This document shows, one piece after another, positions 8,564 to 17,543 of a stretch of DNA of 41,229 nt. A program made the position numbers and the translations under genes. Where the stretch lies: contig JAFUXG010000040.1 of assembly GCA_017470935.1 (NCBI GenBank), forward strand, positions 1 to 41,229, read 5' to 3'. The notes beneath the pieces were generated by a model. That model was not told the origin of the DNA, made no database searches, and worked only from the letters and a program-made list of their open reading frames with translations. Each line of letters begins with the position of its first letter. The stretch's first letter is position 1. This DNA is from Lachnospiraceae bacterium (GTDB lineage: Bacteria; Bacillota; Clostridia; Lachnospirales; Lachnospiraceae).

Positions 8564-9913
8564 CTATTCTCCCAGCCTATTAACAACTCCCACAAACACC
8601 GGAATATTGGTGGTGTTATCTACTATGGCATATACGAAGGGATGGTCAAGTGTTATCTCGATTTTGGCCAGATTATCAGTAACAACTGATGTGGTTTTAC
8701 TGACAACAATAGCTGTAGCCGCCGCTGCCTTGGTTCCCTTCTTGTCAACCTCTATGTGGGTCTTATGATACACTGCACTAAAGTAATAATTGCTTCCCTT
8801 ATCCTTCTCAAACATATTGTAGAGATCAGCCTTATCTCCATCAAATGCATCAACTGCTCCAAGCTTTTTGAGTGCACCTGACATCTCCACATCATAATCT
8901 AACTTATATTCAGGGAATTTAACTGTCACAATGGCGCTTTTCATATTGCCCAATGCGCTCACAAATGCGCTGCCATCCTCTGAAAGCTGTTTCACGTAAT
9001 CTGATGTTGTCACACCCTCCGGAACGTCAATACCTACAAAGGAGTATTTTCCTCCCTTATAGTTCTTCTTAAAGCCATATGCCCCATTAAGCTCAAAGTA
9101 CCGGCTCTCTCCTCCTGTAAGCATGGTAACCTTTGATATGCTGCCATCAATATTGGTGAAATCCTGCTCCTTTAAGACCTGTTTATCTGTAAATTGCGTA
9201 GCCCACTCACCCTCAAAAGCCATTGCATTAATAAGATACATAACGTCTGTGCTGTCTATTTTCTTGATTATTTTGGGAATCATCTTCTTTGTGTTCTTCT
9301 TGACCCACGCATTTACATCCTTAACCGTACCTGCATTAAATGGTGCCCTGTATACCTCAGCACCGTAATAAGCCTTGACCTTTTTAAGAAATGCCTTCTT
9401 AACCTTGACATCCTTCCTCTTTCTATACCACACAGAATTGGCTATATTCCAGGAAACATTTTTATCTTTAATCATCTGCCTTCTGGTGGCCGCAAGCACC
9501 TTGTTAAGCTCTGATGACTTTACACCGCCATTGACCACCGCCTCCAGCTGAGAACGGGTGGCACCCTTTGCACCATTTTCAGCCATGCCGAAGGCGTATA
9601 ATATGGAAACAGGTGAGATAAGAACATTCTTATCAGCAGATTCACCATCCATGACAGTATCAAGTATCTTAAATGAAGACGAGCTAAGAGCACCCGCTTC
9701 CTTTTCCGTCATAGCTCTTCCCTTCTTACTCTTTACCTTGATGCTCTTAGTGAGGTTCTTTGTACCGGTGGATTTGCCTGCCGCCGATACCCTTGACATA
9801 CCATCTCCAGATGAAAAAGGTATACTTCCATACAGCATATTGCAAAGCAGTACAGATACTATAAATAAAACACATATACATTTTTTAATTTGCCATTTTT
9901 TTCTTATCTCCAT
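8564..9913 (-). CDS. Secreted serpin (serine protease inhibitor)
   Basis: A 449-aa protein with an N-terminal hydrophobic signal segment (about 11-30), then a full serpin fold. Recognised from NVLISPVSILYAFGMAENGAKG near residue 97, and from the hinge GTKAAAATAIVV at about 393-404 that precedes the reactive-centre loop. The closing DHPFVYAIVDNTTNIPVFVGVV is the serpin signature region. Serpins trap serine (some cysteine) proteases by loop insertion. The Ala-rich hinge predicts an inhibitory rather than substrate serpin. Exported or surface location fits defence against host or competitor proteases in the gut. A GAGGAG ribosome site supports the start. Lone gene followed by a hairpin. Confidence 0.93.
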   Translation of the reverse strand: MEIRKKWQIKKCICVLFIVSVLLCNMLYGSIPFSSGDGMSRVSAAGKSTGTKNLTKSIKVKSKKGRAMTEKEAGALSSSSFKILDTVMDGESADKNVLISPVSILYAFGMAENGAKGATRSQLEAVVNGGVKSSELNKVLAATRRQMIKDKNVSWNIANSVWYRKRKDVKVKKAFLKKVKAYYGAEVYRAPFNAGTVKDVNAWVKKNTKKMIPKIIKKIDSTDVMYLINAMAFEGEWATQFTDKQVLKEQDFTNIDGSISKVTMLTGGESRYFELNGAYGFKKNYKGGKYSFVGIDVPEGVTTSDYVKQLSEDGSAFVSALGNMKSAIVTVKFPEYKLDYDVEMSGALKKLGAVDAFDGDKADLYNMFEKDKGSNYYFSAVYHKTHIEVDKKGTKAAAATAIVVSKTTSVVTDNLAKIEITLDHPFVYAIVDNTTNIPVFVGVVNRLGE

Positions 9914-9997
9914 AGCTTTCTCCTCATTTTATGCAGTTAACCAGATCAGTTTTATAAACATACATAAGGTATGTCAAAATATAACATGAATAGGTGT

Positions 9998-11722
9998 TTA
10001 GTTATATCTTCCCACAATACAGCTCTTCTTGCAGAAACATATTCCATAAGACTTCACGCCCATGTATCCGTCATCAAGGACTCCCTCTTCATACTTCTTA
10101 GTTTTAATCTGGTCAAAGGCTTCATTTAATCCGTCTTCCATCTCATTGAACTTCTTTCTCACCTTGATCTCGAATATGATCGCAGGATCTCTTGGTCTAT
10201 CCGGATACAGTACTATGTCAGGTCTTCCATCTCCCTCCTCTCGGTTAGACTGTACCGTATATCCTGGTACACCATATAACAGTGAAAGGAAATATCCATG
10301 ATAGAAGGATTCGTCACTGTCAAATGTGCTTATGCTTTTTGCAAGCAGATCACTAACATAATTCTCTACTGTCTCTGTGTCGCCTTCCAACACCGCCTTA
10401 TTAAGTATTCCCCTGTCGGTATCCTTTACCTGCTTTTCAAACCATGTATTGATTTGATTTTCGTAGATACTTGCTATTTCTTCATTAGGAATCTTCATTG
10501 TCAGATATATGTCTCTGCCATCCTTTCTCTCCGATACCTTCTTCATATACCCTGTGAAAAATAGAAAATTCCACAGATTATCCTCCGACTCATGTATGTC
10601 ATCGTAGGTTATATCCTCATGAATCCTCTTCTCTATAGTTCCACCACTAATAAGTATATTAAGTTCTTTCTTCATCTCCGGGTCTGCCTGCCATACCAGA
10701 TCCTTAATAATAGTATTAGATGATGTGTTAGCCCAATATGGTTCAGGAAATTGCTTACCATTATTAACTATAGAATCAACATACCCTATAATACTCCACG
10801 GATTGTATATCTCTGTATTTCCAAACAGATAGCCATCATACCACTGCTTTGCCTCGTCTATCCTGCTGCTAAGACCGTAGTCAATGAGCATCTGTTCCGT
10901 TTCCTTCTCTGTGAAACCAAAGCCTTCAGCAAAGCTTCCATCTCTCACTGAATTAATCTTTAAATGATTAAGCCCCGTGAATATACTTTCCTTGCTTATC
11001 CTAAGGCAGCCTGTAATAACAGCCCTCTCCAATGCGTCATTGGTCTTAAGTGCTGATTCAAAGAGAGACCGTATAAAACCAACCATCTCTTTATAGAAAC
11101 CTTCATAATAAGCATTTTCCAGCGGTACATCATATTCATCGAGCAGTATTATGACATTCTTATCATGATATTTCTTAAGACATACGGAGAGGGTTTTAAG
11201 TGCAGTTGCATATCGGTCTATCTCCGCTCTGAAATCCTCCTCATTCTTTAGCTCTTCTCTTTTCTTAGTAACTGACAATTCATTGAACAGTTTCAATTCC
11301 TCTTCAGTAAGCAGATCAGAATTCTTCACATATATATGCCGGTTAAATTCCGATACTATCTCATCCCTAAGCTGTAATGCAGCAGCCCTAAAGTTTGGCT
11401 GTTTTGCAGACTTCAAAGAAAGTTTAATAATCGGATACTGCCCCAGCATAGAAAGTATATTATCCGGTGCATTCATTATCTTCATTCCCTCAAAGTATCT
11501 TGCTTTGTCTATCACATTACCGTCGCGATCATATTCCAGTTCAAAAAATGTACGCAGCATGGAAAGGGCAAGAGTCTTCCCGAATCTTCTAGGTCTGGTA
11601 AAGAGAGTTACTGCCCCACCCTTTTCCACTACATCCTTTATAAGCATTGTTTTATCAATGTAATACATATCTTCATCTATGAATTTCCTATAATCCTCGT
11701 AACCTGTACCTATTTTCTTCAC
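9998..11722 (-). CDS. AAA-ATPase-like / PD-(D/E)XK nuclease-like protein (PF09820 + PF08011)
   Basis: A 574-aa protein of the abundant Clostridia/Bacteroides family with an N-terminal AAA-ATPase-like domain (Walker A-like TRPRRFGKT near residue 46, LLDEYDVP as Walker B) and a C-terminal PD-(D/E)XK-like domain (GRPDIVLYPD...IIFEIKV). Its function is not established; members are often multicopy and have been suggested to be mobile. I chose GTG (MKKIGTGYEDY) because GGAGG lies eight bases upstream and family members begin this way; the in-frame GTG three codons earlier overlaps the ribosome site. Confidence 0.9.
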   Translation of the reverse strand: MKKIGTGYEDYRKFIDEDMYYIDKTMLIKDVVEKGGAVTLFTRPRRFGKTLALSMLRTFFELEYDRDGNVIDKARYFEGMKIMNAPDNILSMLGQYPIIKLSLKSAKQPNFRAAALQLRDEIVSEFNRHIYVKNSDLLTEEELKLFNELSVTKKREELKNEEDFRAEIDRYATALKTLSVCLKKYHDKNVIILLDEYDVPLENAYYEGFYKEMVGFIRSLFESALKTNDALERAVITGCLRISKESIFTGLNHLKINSVRDGSFAEGFGFTEKETEQMLIDYGLSSRIDEAKQWYDGYLFGNTEIYNPWSIIGYVDSIVNNGKQFPEPYWANTSSNTIIKDLVWQADPEMKKELNILISGGTIEKRIHEDITYDDIHESEDNLWNFLFFTGYMKKVSERKDGRDIYLTMKIPNEEIASIYENQINTWFEKQVKDTDRGILNKAVLEGDTETVENYVSDLLAKSISTFDSDESFYHGYFLSLLYGVPGYTVQSNREEGDGRPDIVLYPDRPRDPAIIFEIKVRKKFNEMEDGLNEAFDQIKTKKYEEGVLDDGYMGVKSYGICFCKKSCIVGRYN

Positions 11723-11825
11723 TCGTTGCACCTCCCTAATATATGATAAAATACTATGTTCCGATCAACTATTGATAATTTTAACCCAAGTGAATACATT
11801 TTACAATATTTAAGAAAAATATTAT

Positions 11826-11858
11826 AAAAAGAGCGCATACATATCGTACACACTCTTT
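11826..11858 (-). terminator. Rho-independent terminator after metA
   Basis: Minus strand AAGAGTGTGTAC pairs, with some G-U pairs, to GTATGCGCTCTT and is followed by a T-run. It lies about 50 bp past the metA stop. Confidence 0.7.
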
Positions 11859-11910
11859 GCAACGGATTCCCTTATAAAACCAAGGAAAACGCAATATTTC
11901 AAACCGCTTT

Positions 11911-12816
11911 TTAAAGGATATACGGCGTAATCTGATATACATAGTAATTCAGCCAATTAAAATACAGCGTATTGGCATGGCACCTCCAGGATTTAATGGG
12001 TTTCTGGCTCGGATCATCAAAGGGATAATAATTACATGGTATATCAGGATTGATCCCCTTCTCCAGATCTCTCTTGTATTCCTGGTCAAGTGTCAGTGTA
12101 TCGTACTCAGGATGCCCTGTCACAAATATATTCTTGCCGCCGTCACCTATAATAAGATAAGGTCCCGTAACATCACTTTCAGATACTATCTCAAGCCTGT
12201 CATTGGCAATGATATCCTCACGGCTCACTCCAGTATATCTTGACTGGGGCACAAGGAAGGAATCGTCAAAGCCTCTCACAAGCTCTGTTCTCTTGTGGAA
12301 GGTATAATGCTTATATATGCCCGAAAACTTCTTAGGCAGATCATACTTATGTACGCCGTATCTGTAATACAATCCTGCCTGGGCGCCCCAGCATATATGC
12401 AGGGTCGAAGTCACATTCTTCTCCGACCAGTCCATGATCTGTGTAAGCTCATCCCAGTACTCCACATCCTCAAAATCAAGCTTTTCAACAGGTGCACCGG
12501 TTATTATCATTCCATCGAATCTCTTATGCTTGATCTCATCAAATGTTGTATAGAAGCTCTCAAGATGCTTTTTTGCCACATTCTTAGGCTCATATGTACC
12601 TGTGCAGATAAGCTGAAGATTGACCTGAAGCGGTGTATTAGCAAGGCTTCTGAAAAGCTGAAGCTCTGTGTCTTCCTTAAGGGGCATAAGGTTGAGTATC
12701 ACCACCTCAAGCGGACGGATATCCTGGCTCATAGCCCTGTCCTCATCCATCACAAATATATTCTCTTCCTCTAAAATCTTCTTAACAGGTAAATCCTTAG
12801 CTATTCTGATAGGCAT
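11911..12816 (-). CDS. metA: Homoserine O-acyltransferase MetA, predicted acetyl-CoA type
   Basis: First committed step of methionine synthesis: acylation of homoserine. The 301-aa protein aligns in number with characterised MetA enzymes: catalytic Cys142 (HICWGAQAG), His235 and Glu237 (VTGHPEYD). Residue 111 is Glu (GAPVEKLDF). In this family Glu111 is associated with acetyl-CoA use and Gly111 (as in E. coli) with succinyl-CoA, so this is predicted to be a homoserine O-acetyltransferase even though the usual name says succinyltransferase. The second ATG was chosen because GAAGGA abuts the first. It lies 80 bp after ligA on the same strand. No SAM riboswitch is seen upstream. Confidence 0.94.
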   Translation of the reverse strand: MPIRIAKDLPVKKILEEENIFVMDEDRAMSQDIRPLEVVILNLMPLKEDTELQLFRSLANTPLQVNLQLICTGTYEPKNVAKKHLESFYTTFDEIKHKRFDGMIITGAPVEKLDFEDVEYWDELTQIMDWSEKNVTSTLHICWGAQAGLYYRYGVHKYDLPKKFSGIYKHYTFHKRTELVRGFDDSFLVPQSRYTGVSREDIIANDRLEIVSESDVTGPYLIIGDGGKNIFVTGHPEYDTLTLDQEYKRDLEKGINPDIPCNYYPFDDPSQKPIKSWRCHANTLYFNWLNYYVYQITPYIL

Positions 12817-12897
12817 TGATGTCATTCCTTCTTTCCAATTATTTTATATTAGTCCAATCCAGACTTTATTATATATTAAAATTATCTAAGCATAATC

Positions 12898-14871
12898 TTA
12901 TCCTTCCGCAAGCTTGATGAAATCCTCCTCTGAAAGGATCGGTATATTAAGCTCCCTTGCCTTCTTATTCTTTGACGAGGTCGATGTCACATCATTATTA
13001 ATAAGATAATCTGTCTTTGCAGAAACCGACCCTGTCACCTTGCCGCCAAGCTTCTCTATATAATCCTTAAGTTCATTACGGTTTGCAAAGTGCTCAACAC
13101 TTCCTGTAATAACAAAGACCTTATCCTTAAGGGTCTGCTTACCCGACTCCTCTTCCTTTTCAAAGGTGATCTCGCAAAGAAGCTCCCTTACAGTCTTCAT
13201 CTTCTCTTCATCCTTAAAGAAATCATAGAATGCCCTTGCAAGCACCTCACCGATCCCGTCAATTTCCGTAAGCTCCTCAACAGAAGCATTTATTATTTTA
13301 TCAAAATCACCGTCAAAATGCTTCACTATCACCTTAGCATTGGCAAGACCGATACCTGCAATTCCAAGGCTGTAAATGAACTTAGCCATGGAAACAGTCC
13401 GTGCTTCATTAACAGAGGCAATGAGATTGTCATAGGACTTCTCACCAAAGCCCTCCAGCCCCACTATTACATCCTTATGCTTTTCAAGATGGAACAGGTC
13501 GGGAAGCCTCTCTATAAGGCGCTGCTCAATAAGCTTTTCAAGAGTAGCCTCAGAAAGACCGTCAATATTCATTGCATTTCTTGACACAAAATGTGCAAAG
13601 CCCTTTATCTGCTTGGCAGGACAGTCAGGATTCTTACAGTACAGAACCTGTACTCCGTTCTCGTCCTGAAGTGTTGTCTCTCTGTTACATGCGGGACACC
13701 TGTCAGGTATTACAAGCTTGTCGCTGCCTGTAAGATTCTCTGCTACCTGGGGTATTATCATATTTGCTTTGTATACAGTTATTCTGTCACCAAGTCCAAG
13801 TCTTAAGGCTCGAAGTATGCTTACATTGTGAAGGCTTGCACGGCTGACGGTGGTTCCCTCTAATTCTACAGGTTCAAATATAGCAACAGGATTGATAAGA
13901 CCTGTTCTTGAAGGAGACCACTCAACTTGAAGCAAGGTTGTCTCTGCAAGCTCATCTGCCCATTTAAAGGCTATGGAATCTCTTGGGAATTTGGCTGTTG
14001 TTCCAAGGCTCCTTCCATAAGCAATATCGTTAAATGACAGCACAAGTCCATCTGAAGGAACATCATGGCCAGCAATCCTTTCGGCAAAAGCCATGACCTG
14101 CTCCTCAATATTATCCATGTTAACAACATAATGCTCCACAACATCAAAGCCCTGCTTTGCAAGCCAATCAAATCTCCCTGTCATGGTGTTGTCAAATCCG
14201 TATTCCCTGATCTGTTCATCATTTAATATATCAGCCACCATGGAAAATGCGAAGAAATTAACATGACGCTTTGCAGTTATCTCATTGTTAAGCTGTCTTA
14301 CAGAGCCTGAACAGAGATTTCTAGGATTCTTGTACTTTTCCTCACTCTCTGCCAGCTTCTCATTCATTCTATTAAAATCCGAATATTTTATTACAGCCTC
14401 TCCGCGGATTACAAGATTGCCCTTATAAGGTATACGCCTTGGAAGATTTTCAAAGGTCTTAGCGTTGTTGGTAATGACCTCTCCAATCTCACCGTTTCCC
14501 CTTGTAACTGCGTTAAGAAGTTCTCCGTTCTCATAGGTAAGCACGACAGTGAGACCGTCAAGCTTCCATGAAAGCACACCCTCATGCGTGCCAAGCCAGT
14601 CCTTCAATGCTGCCACCTCTTTAGTCTTGTCAAGGGATAACATAGGGGACGGATGCTGCTGCTTTGGAAGCTCACTCAGCACCTCATACCCCACATTGAC
14701 AGTGGGACTGTTTGCAAGCACTATTCCGGTCTCCTTCTCAAGACTTAACAGCTCATCATATAATCTGTCATATTCAAGGTTAGACATTATCTCTGTGTCC
14801 TGCTGGTAATATGCCTTTGATGCCTTGTTAAGCAGGACCACCAATTCTTTTAATCTTGCTTCCTTTTCCAT
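12898..14871 (-). CDS. ligA: NAD-dependent DNA ligase LigA
   Basis: Seals nicks in replication and repair using NAD+. The 657-aa protein has the family's full layout: Ia domain (AYYQQDTEIMSNLEYDRLYDEL), adenylation lysine K103 in SWKLDGLT, an OB fold, a four-Cys zinc finger (CPAC...CKNPDC near 400-425), helix-hairpin-helix repeats (IDGIGEVLA) and a C-terminal BRCT domain (KDKVFVITGSVEHF...). GAGGAG precedes the ATG. It may share a transcript with metA downstream. Confidence 0.97.
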   Translation of the reverse strand: MEKEARLKELVVLLNKASKAYYQQDTEIMSNLEYDRLYDELLSLEKETGIVLANSPTVNVGYEVLSELPKQQHPSPMLSLDKTKEVAALKDWLGTHEGVLSWKLDGLTVVLTYENGELLNAVTRGNGEIGEVITNNAKTFENLPRRIPYKGNLVIRGEAVIKYSDFNRMNEKLAESEEKYKNPRNLCSGSVRQLNNEITAKRHVNFFAFSMVADILNDEQIREYGFDNTMTGRFDWLAKQGFDVVEHYVVNMDNIEEQVMAFAERIAGHDVPSDGLVLSFNDIAYGRSLGTTAKFPRDSIAFKWADELAETTLLQVEWSPSRTGLINPVAIFEPVELEGTTVSRASLHNVSILRALRLGLGDRITVYKANMIIPQVAENLTGSDKLVIPDRCPACNRETTLQDENGVQVLYCKNPDCPAKQIKGFAHFVSRNAMNIDGLSEATLEKLIEQRLIERLPDLFHLEKHKDVIVGLEGFGEKSYDNLIASVNEARTVSMAKFIYSLGIAGIGLANAKVIVKHFDGDFDKIINASVEELTEIDGIGEVLARAFYDFFKDEEKMKTVRELLCEITFEKEEESGKQTLKDKVFVITGSVEHFANRNELKDYIEKLGGKVTGSVSAKTDYLINNDVTSTSSKNKKARELNIPILSEEDFIKLAEG

Positions 14872-14945
14872 GCTGCTCCTCTTTTTCCATTATTTTATAC
14901 GCCTTATGCTATAAAAGCTTTCTAAAGCTTAGCAGTCTATATCTT

Positions 14946-15707
14946 TCATTTATCTATGGGTGTATCAGCAGTTATTTTTTCTTTATCCTGGGCGATCCTT
15001 TTCTTAAGCTCTGCAAGCTCCTCCTCAGTAATCTCTCTTGTCCTGCCTGATTCCAGATCCCCTATCTCAATATTGATAACTCTTATTCTCCGAAGCTTTA
15101 CGACCTTGTATTCAAACACCTCACACATCTTACGGATCTGCCGGTTGTATCCCTGTGTTAATATTATCGAAAATGACCTGTCATTTTTCTTCTTGACCTT
15201 ACATGGCTTTGTCACCACCCACATATCCTTATTGGAATCATGGATCTTGACTCCCCCTGCCATGCCCTTTAGAAACTCATCAGTAATAGTGCGGTTAACA
15301 GTAACCACATACTCCTTCTCATGCTGGTTCCTGGCCTTTGATATCTCATTGCAGAGGTCTCCGTCATTGGAAAGGAGCAGAAGTCCCTCTGAATCCTTAT
15401 CAAGCCTGCCAATATACTTAAGATCCTTATCAAGCTTGAAATTTTTGAATATTCCCGACTCATCTCCATTATGCATTGTGCAGGCATATCCCTTTGGCTT
15501 ATTAAACGCGATCAGCTTAAATGGAAGATCCCGCAAAAGCCTTTTACCATTCACAACCACTTCATCATCATCACCGACACGCATACCCATATCCGCCGGC
15601 TTTCCGTTGACCATGACCTTTCCGGCTGCAATCATTTCATCGGCTTTTCTTCTGGAGCTGTATCCTGCTTCACTAATATATTTATTAAGTCGTATCTTTT
15701 CACTCAT
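14946..15707 (-). CDS. rRNA pseudouridine synthase, RluF/RsuA family
   Basis: A 253-aa enzyme isomerising uridine in ribosomal RNA. It has an N-terminal S4 RNA-binding domain (IRLNKYISEAGYSSRRKADEMI), then the catalytic domain with Asp103 in GRLDKDSEGLLLLSNDG and the late QGYNRQIRKMCE motif. Overall pattern is closest to RluF (23S rRNA position 2604 in E. coli), but RluB is not excluded. The C-terminus adds a short charged tail. The start was set at the second ATG, preceded by GAGGA at seven bases; the longer frame lacks a ribosome site. Confidence 0.9.
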   Translation of the reverse strand: MSEKIRLNKYISEAGYSSRRKADEMIAAGKVMVNGKPADMGMRVGDDDEVVVNGKRLLRDLPFKLIAFNKPKGYACTMHNGDESGIFKNFKLDKDLKYIGRLDKDSEGLLLLSNDGDLCNEISKARNQHEKEYVVTVNRTITDEFLKGMAGGVKIHDSNKDMWVVTKPCKVKKKNDRSFSIILTQGYNRQIRKMCEVFEYKVVKLRRIRVINIEIGDLESGRTREITEEELAELKKRIAQDKEKITADTPIDK

Positions 15708-15871
15708 AAGTATATCCTCAATCTTCTGAAAATATGTTAGCATCAACTATAACATGAATATTGTATTTTTTCAAATTTGAACAATATAAGGATTCATAAT
15801 ATGCAATCAATACATTTATACAATTTACACAATTATAATATAAATAATTGTACAATTTTTAATATTTCTAC

Positions 15872-15900
15872 TTGAAATTTTTGTAAATTCATTATATAAT
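15872..15900 (+). promoter_or_regulatory. Promoter upstream of the Lrp/AsnC gene
   Basis: -35 TTGAAA, 17-bp spacer, perfect -10 TATAAT. The start of transcription would fall near 15907, about 150 bases before the coding start. Confidence 0.75.
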
Positions 15901-15927
15901 ACATATTATCAACGAAAACATAATAAC

Positions 15928-15970
15928 AACGAGTTGTCTAACATAATCAGAGGACAGCTCGTTTTTGTTT
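15928..15970 (+). terminator. Terminator-like hairpin in the Lrp leader
   Basis: AACGAGTTGTC pairs with GACAGCTCGTT (one bulge or mismatch) and is followed by a run of T residues interrupted by one G. It lies only about 20 bases after the predicted start of transcription and well before the gene, so it would give a 60-base RNA or act as an attenuator. Confidence 0.65.
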
Positions 15971-16059
15971 AACATTATTTGGTACCGATCATATATGCCA
16001 GCATATATAGCAGCATCAATATGACCAATATTTTTACCATCAGAAAGGAGGGACAATAC

Positions 16060-16524
16060 ATGGATAATATTGATAAGAAGATAATTACTCTTTTACAAGA
16101 AAATGCAAGACATCCATTAAAATATCTTGCAAGTAAAGTATTTCTCTCCTCGCCGGCTGTATCTGCCAGGATAGACCGCCTTGAAAAAGACGACGTGATC
16201 ACAGGATACCATGCTGACATCAATCCAATAATGCTGGGATATCATGTTACTGCATTTGTTAATATGTCATTGGATCCAAAGCAGAAGCCGGAATTCTATC
16301 CATTCATAGAAGCATGTCCTAACGTACTGGAATGCAACTGCGTTACAGGTGCATATTCCATGCTTATTAAGGTGGCCTTCAAGGGAACTACTGAACTGGA
16401 TTCTTTTATCAGCCAGTTACAGAAATACGGCAAGACAGAGACCCAGATAGTTTTCTCCACTCCGGTAAAGACCAGGGGAATCAGCGTATATGTAGATGAA
16501 GACATAACAGATAATGAGGAATGA
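16060..16524 (+). CDS. Lrp/AsnC family transcriptional regulator
   Basis: A 154-aa protein with an N-terminal winged helix-turn-helix (MDNIDKKIITLLQENARHPLKYLASKVFLSSPAVSARIDRL) and a C-terminal RAM/AsnC ligand-binding domain (GYHVTAFVNMSL...VTGAYSMLIKVAF). Lrp-type proteins sense amino acids and act as octamers on DNA. AAAGGAGGG precedes the ATG; a longer frame runs into the leader and was not used. Followed three bases after its stop by the stop of the convergent gene. Its own leader hairpin suggests controlled expression. Confidence 0.92.
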   Translation: MDNIDKKIITLLQENARHPLKYLASKVFLSSPAVSARIDRLEKDDVITGYHADINPIMLGYHVTAFVNMSLDPKQKPEFYPFIEACPNVLECNCVTGAYSMLIKVAFKGTTELDSFISQLQKYGKTETQIVFSTPVKTRGISVYVDEDITDNEE

Positions 16525-16526
16525 TC

Positions 16527-17408
16527 CTATTCCTCCTCTGCCGGTGCTTCTTCGGCAGCATTATCATTATTATCATCATTTGCAGCACCGTCTCCTGTGC
16601 TTTCCTGTCCGTCTGCAGCTTCTGTTGTCAGATCATCTGCTCCCGATTCAGTCTCTACGTCTCTTCTGCTTATGATCTCATAGAATTCCTTAAGAGAATC
16701 ATCCTTCTCTTTGAGCTTGCCATTCTCCTTCTCCACAGACTGAAATACCTTCTGTATATCCTTGTCGCCCTTAATCTTTGCAATATAATCCTTTGTTTCC
16801 TCAGAAAGCTCCCCATTTACTATACGAAATCCCTGTGCACCGGTTACAATATACAGTGTTACAATATCAAAGGGAGCAGAATTGACTCCTGTGATCGTAA
16901 GATTGGAAACTACAAAGGCAACATAGCTTCCTTCATCCAGCCCATCCTTAGTATATACAGTAAGGTTATCATACTTCGTAATAAAGTCAGCCTTCTTCTT
17001 AAGAGCCTCATTATCGGAATACTCTGAAGGATCAGTAACCATATCCTGCAGCTTTACATTATCACAGGAGGTTACAGCTGTAAAATACTCATCAATAAAT
17101 GCATTAAGATCCTCGTTATCGTCCTTCTCATATGGCACCATGGTGGCATGCTCTTTCTCTTCGTCTACCTCCTGTTCAAGAATCTCCTGCTTTTGCTCCT
17201 GAGATATTCCTTTATTTTTTTTCTCTACAAACGGATTTCCCAAAAGTGCATATGCCAGCACGCAGCAGAGAATAAAAAGGCTCCAGCCCAGTATCAGCTT
17301 AATCCTTGGACTAATATATAATGTATCGTTCCCCACATGAACCTCGGAATCTTTAAAGTGAAATTTTTCATAAGAATCGGACATCTTATCAAATATATTT
17401 TTCTTCAT
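16527..17408 (-). CDS. Single-span membrane protein with NTF2-like external domain
   Basis: A 293-aa protein with a short cytoplasmic N-terminus, one membrane span at about 37-57, a Glu/Lys-rich linker, and an external region from about 100 to 215. That region (FIDEYFTAVTSCDNVKLQDMV...) has the spacing of an NTF2/SnoaL-like fold. The last 45 residues are an acidic Asp/Glu/Ala/Asn tail. Function unknown. The ATG with GGAAGGAG eight bases upstream was preferred over an in-frame GTG. It diverges from the next gene, another membrane-anchored protein, and the two may be co-controlled. Confidence 0.75.
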   Translation of the reverse strand: MKKNIFDKMSDSYEKFHFKDSEVHVGNDTLYISPRIKLILGWSLFILCCVLAYALLGNPFVEKKNKGISQEQKQEILEQEVDEEKEHATMVPYEKDDNEDLNAFIDEYFTAVTSCDNVKLQDMVTDPSEYSDNEALKKKADFITKYDNLTVYTKDGLDEGSYVAFVVSNLTITGVNSAPFDIVTLYIVTGAQGFRIVNGELSEETKDYIAKIKGDKDIQKVFQSVEKENGKLKEKDDSLKEFYEIISRRDVETESGADDLTTEAADGQESTGDGAANDDNNDNAAEEAPAEEE

Positions 17409-17434
17409 GTAAATAACTCCTTCCACGCCTACCT

Positions 17435-17463
17435 ATTCTATCAAAAGAAAAAATAAAATGCAA
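17435..17463 (-). promoter_or_regulatory. Promoter of the NTF2-like membrane protein
   Basis: Minus strand: -35 TTGCAT, 17-bp spacer, -10 TAGAAT. Confidence 0.55.
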
Positions 17464-17473
17464 CCAATTTCAT

Positions 17474-17502
17474 TTGATTATTAGCTCCATTTGTTGTATT
17501 AT
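17474..17502 (+). promoter_or_regulatory. Promoter of the EAPxT-repeat protein
   Basis: -35 TTGATT, 17-bp spacer, -10 TATTAT. Nearly back-to-back with the divergent promoter, leaving 10 bp between the two -35 boxes. Confidence 0.6.
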
Positions 17503-17543
17503 GTATTGAGCTTGTATGAAAAGGAAAGGATCTGATCATAATA

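Larger units (their letters stand above)
15708..16059 (+). other. AT-rich intergenic region with Lrp promoter and terminated leader
   Basis: 352 bp without a protein gene. The first 160 bases are very AT-rich (repeated ACAATT and TATAAT-like words). The rest holds the promoter, leader hairpin and ribosome site of the downstream Lrp/AsnC gene. Confidence 0.7.

Noticed and set aside
12817-12897. SAM riboswitch before metA
   Set aside because: The 80-bp gap is too short and AT-rich, with no S-box elements.
14956-15729. Open frame of 257 codons antisense to the pseudouridine synthase gene
   Set aside because: Mirrors the real gene, Ser-rich, no family features.
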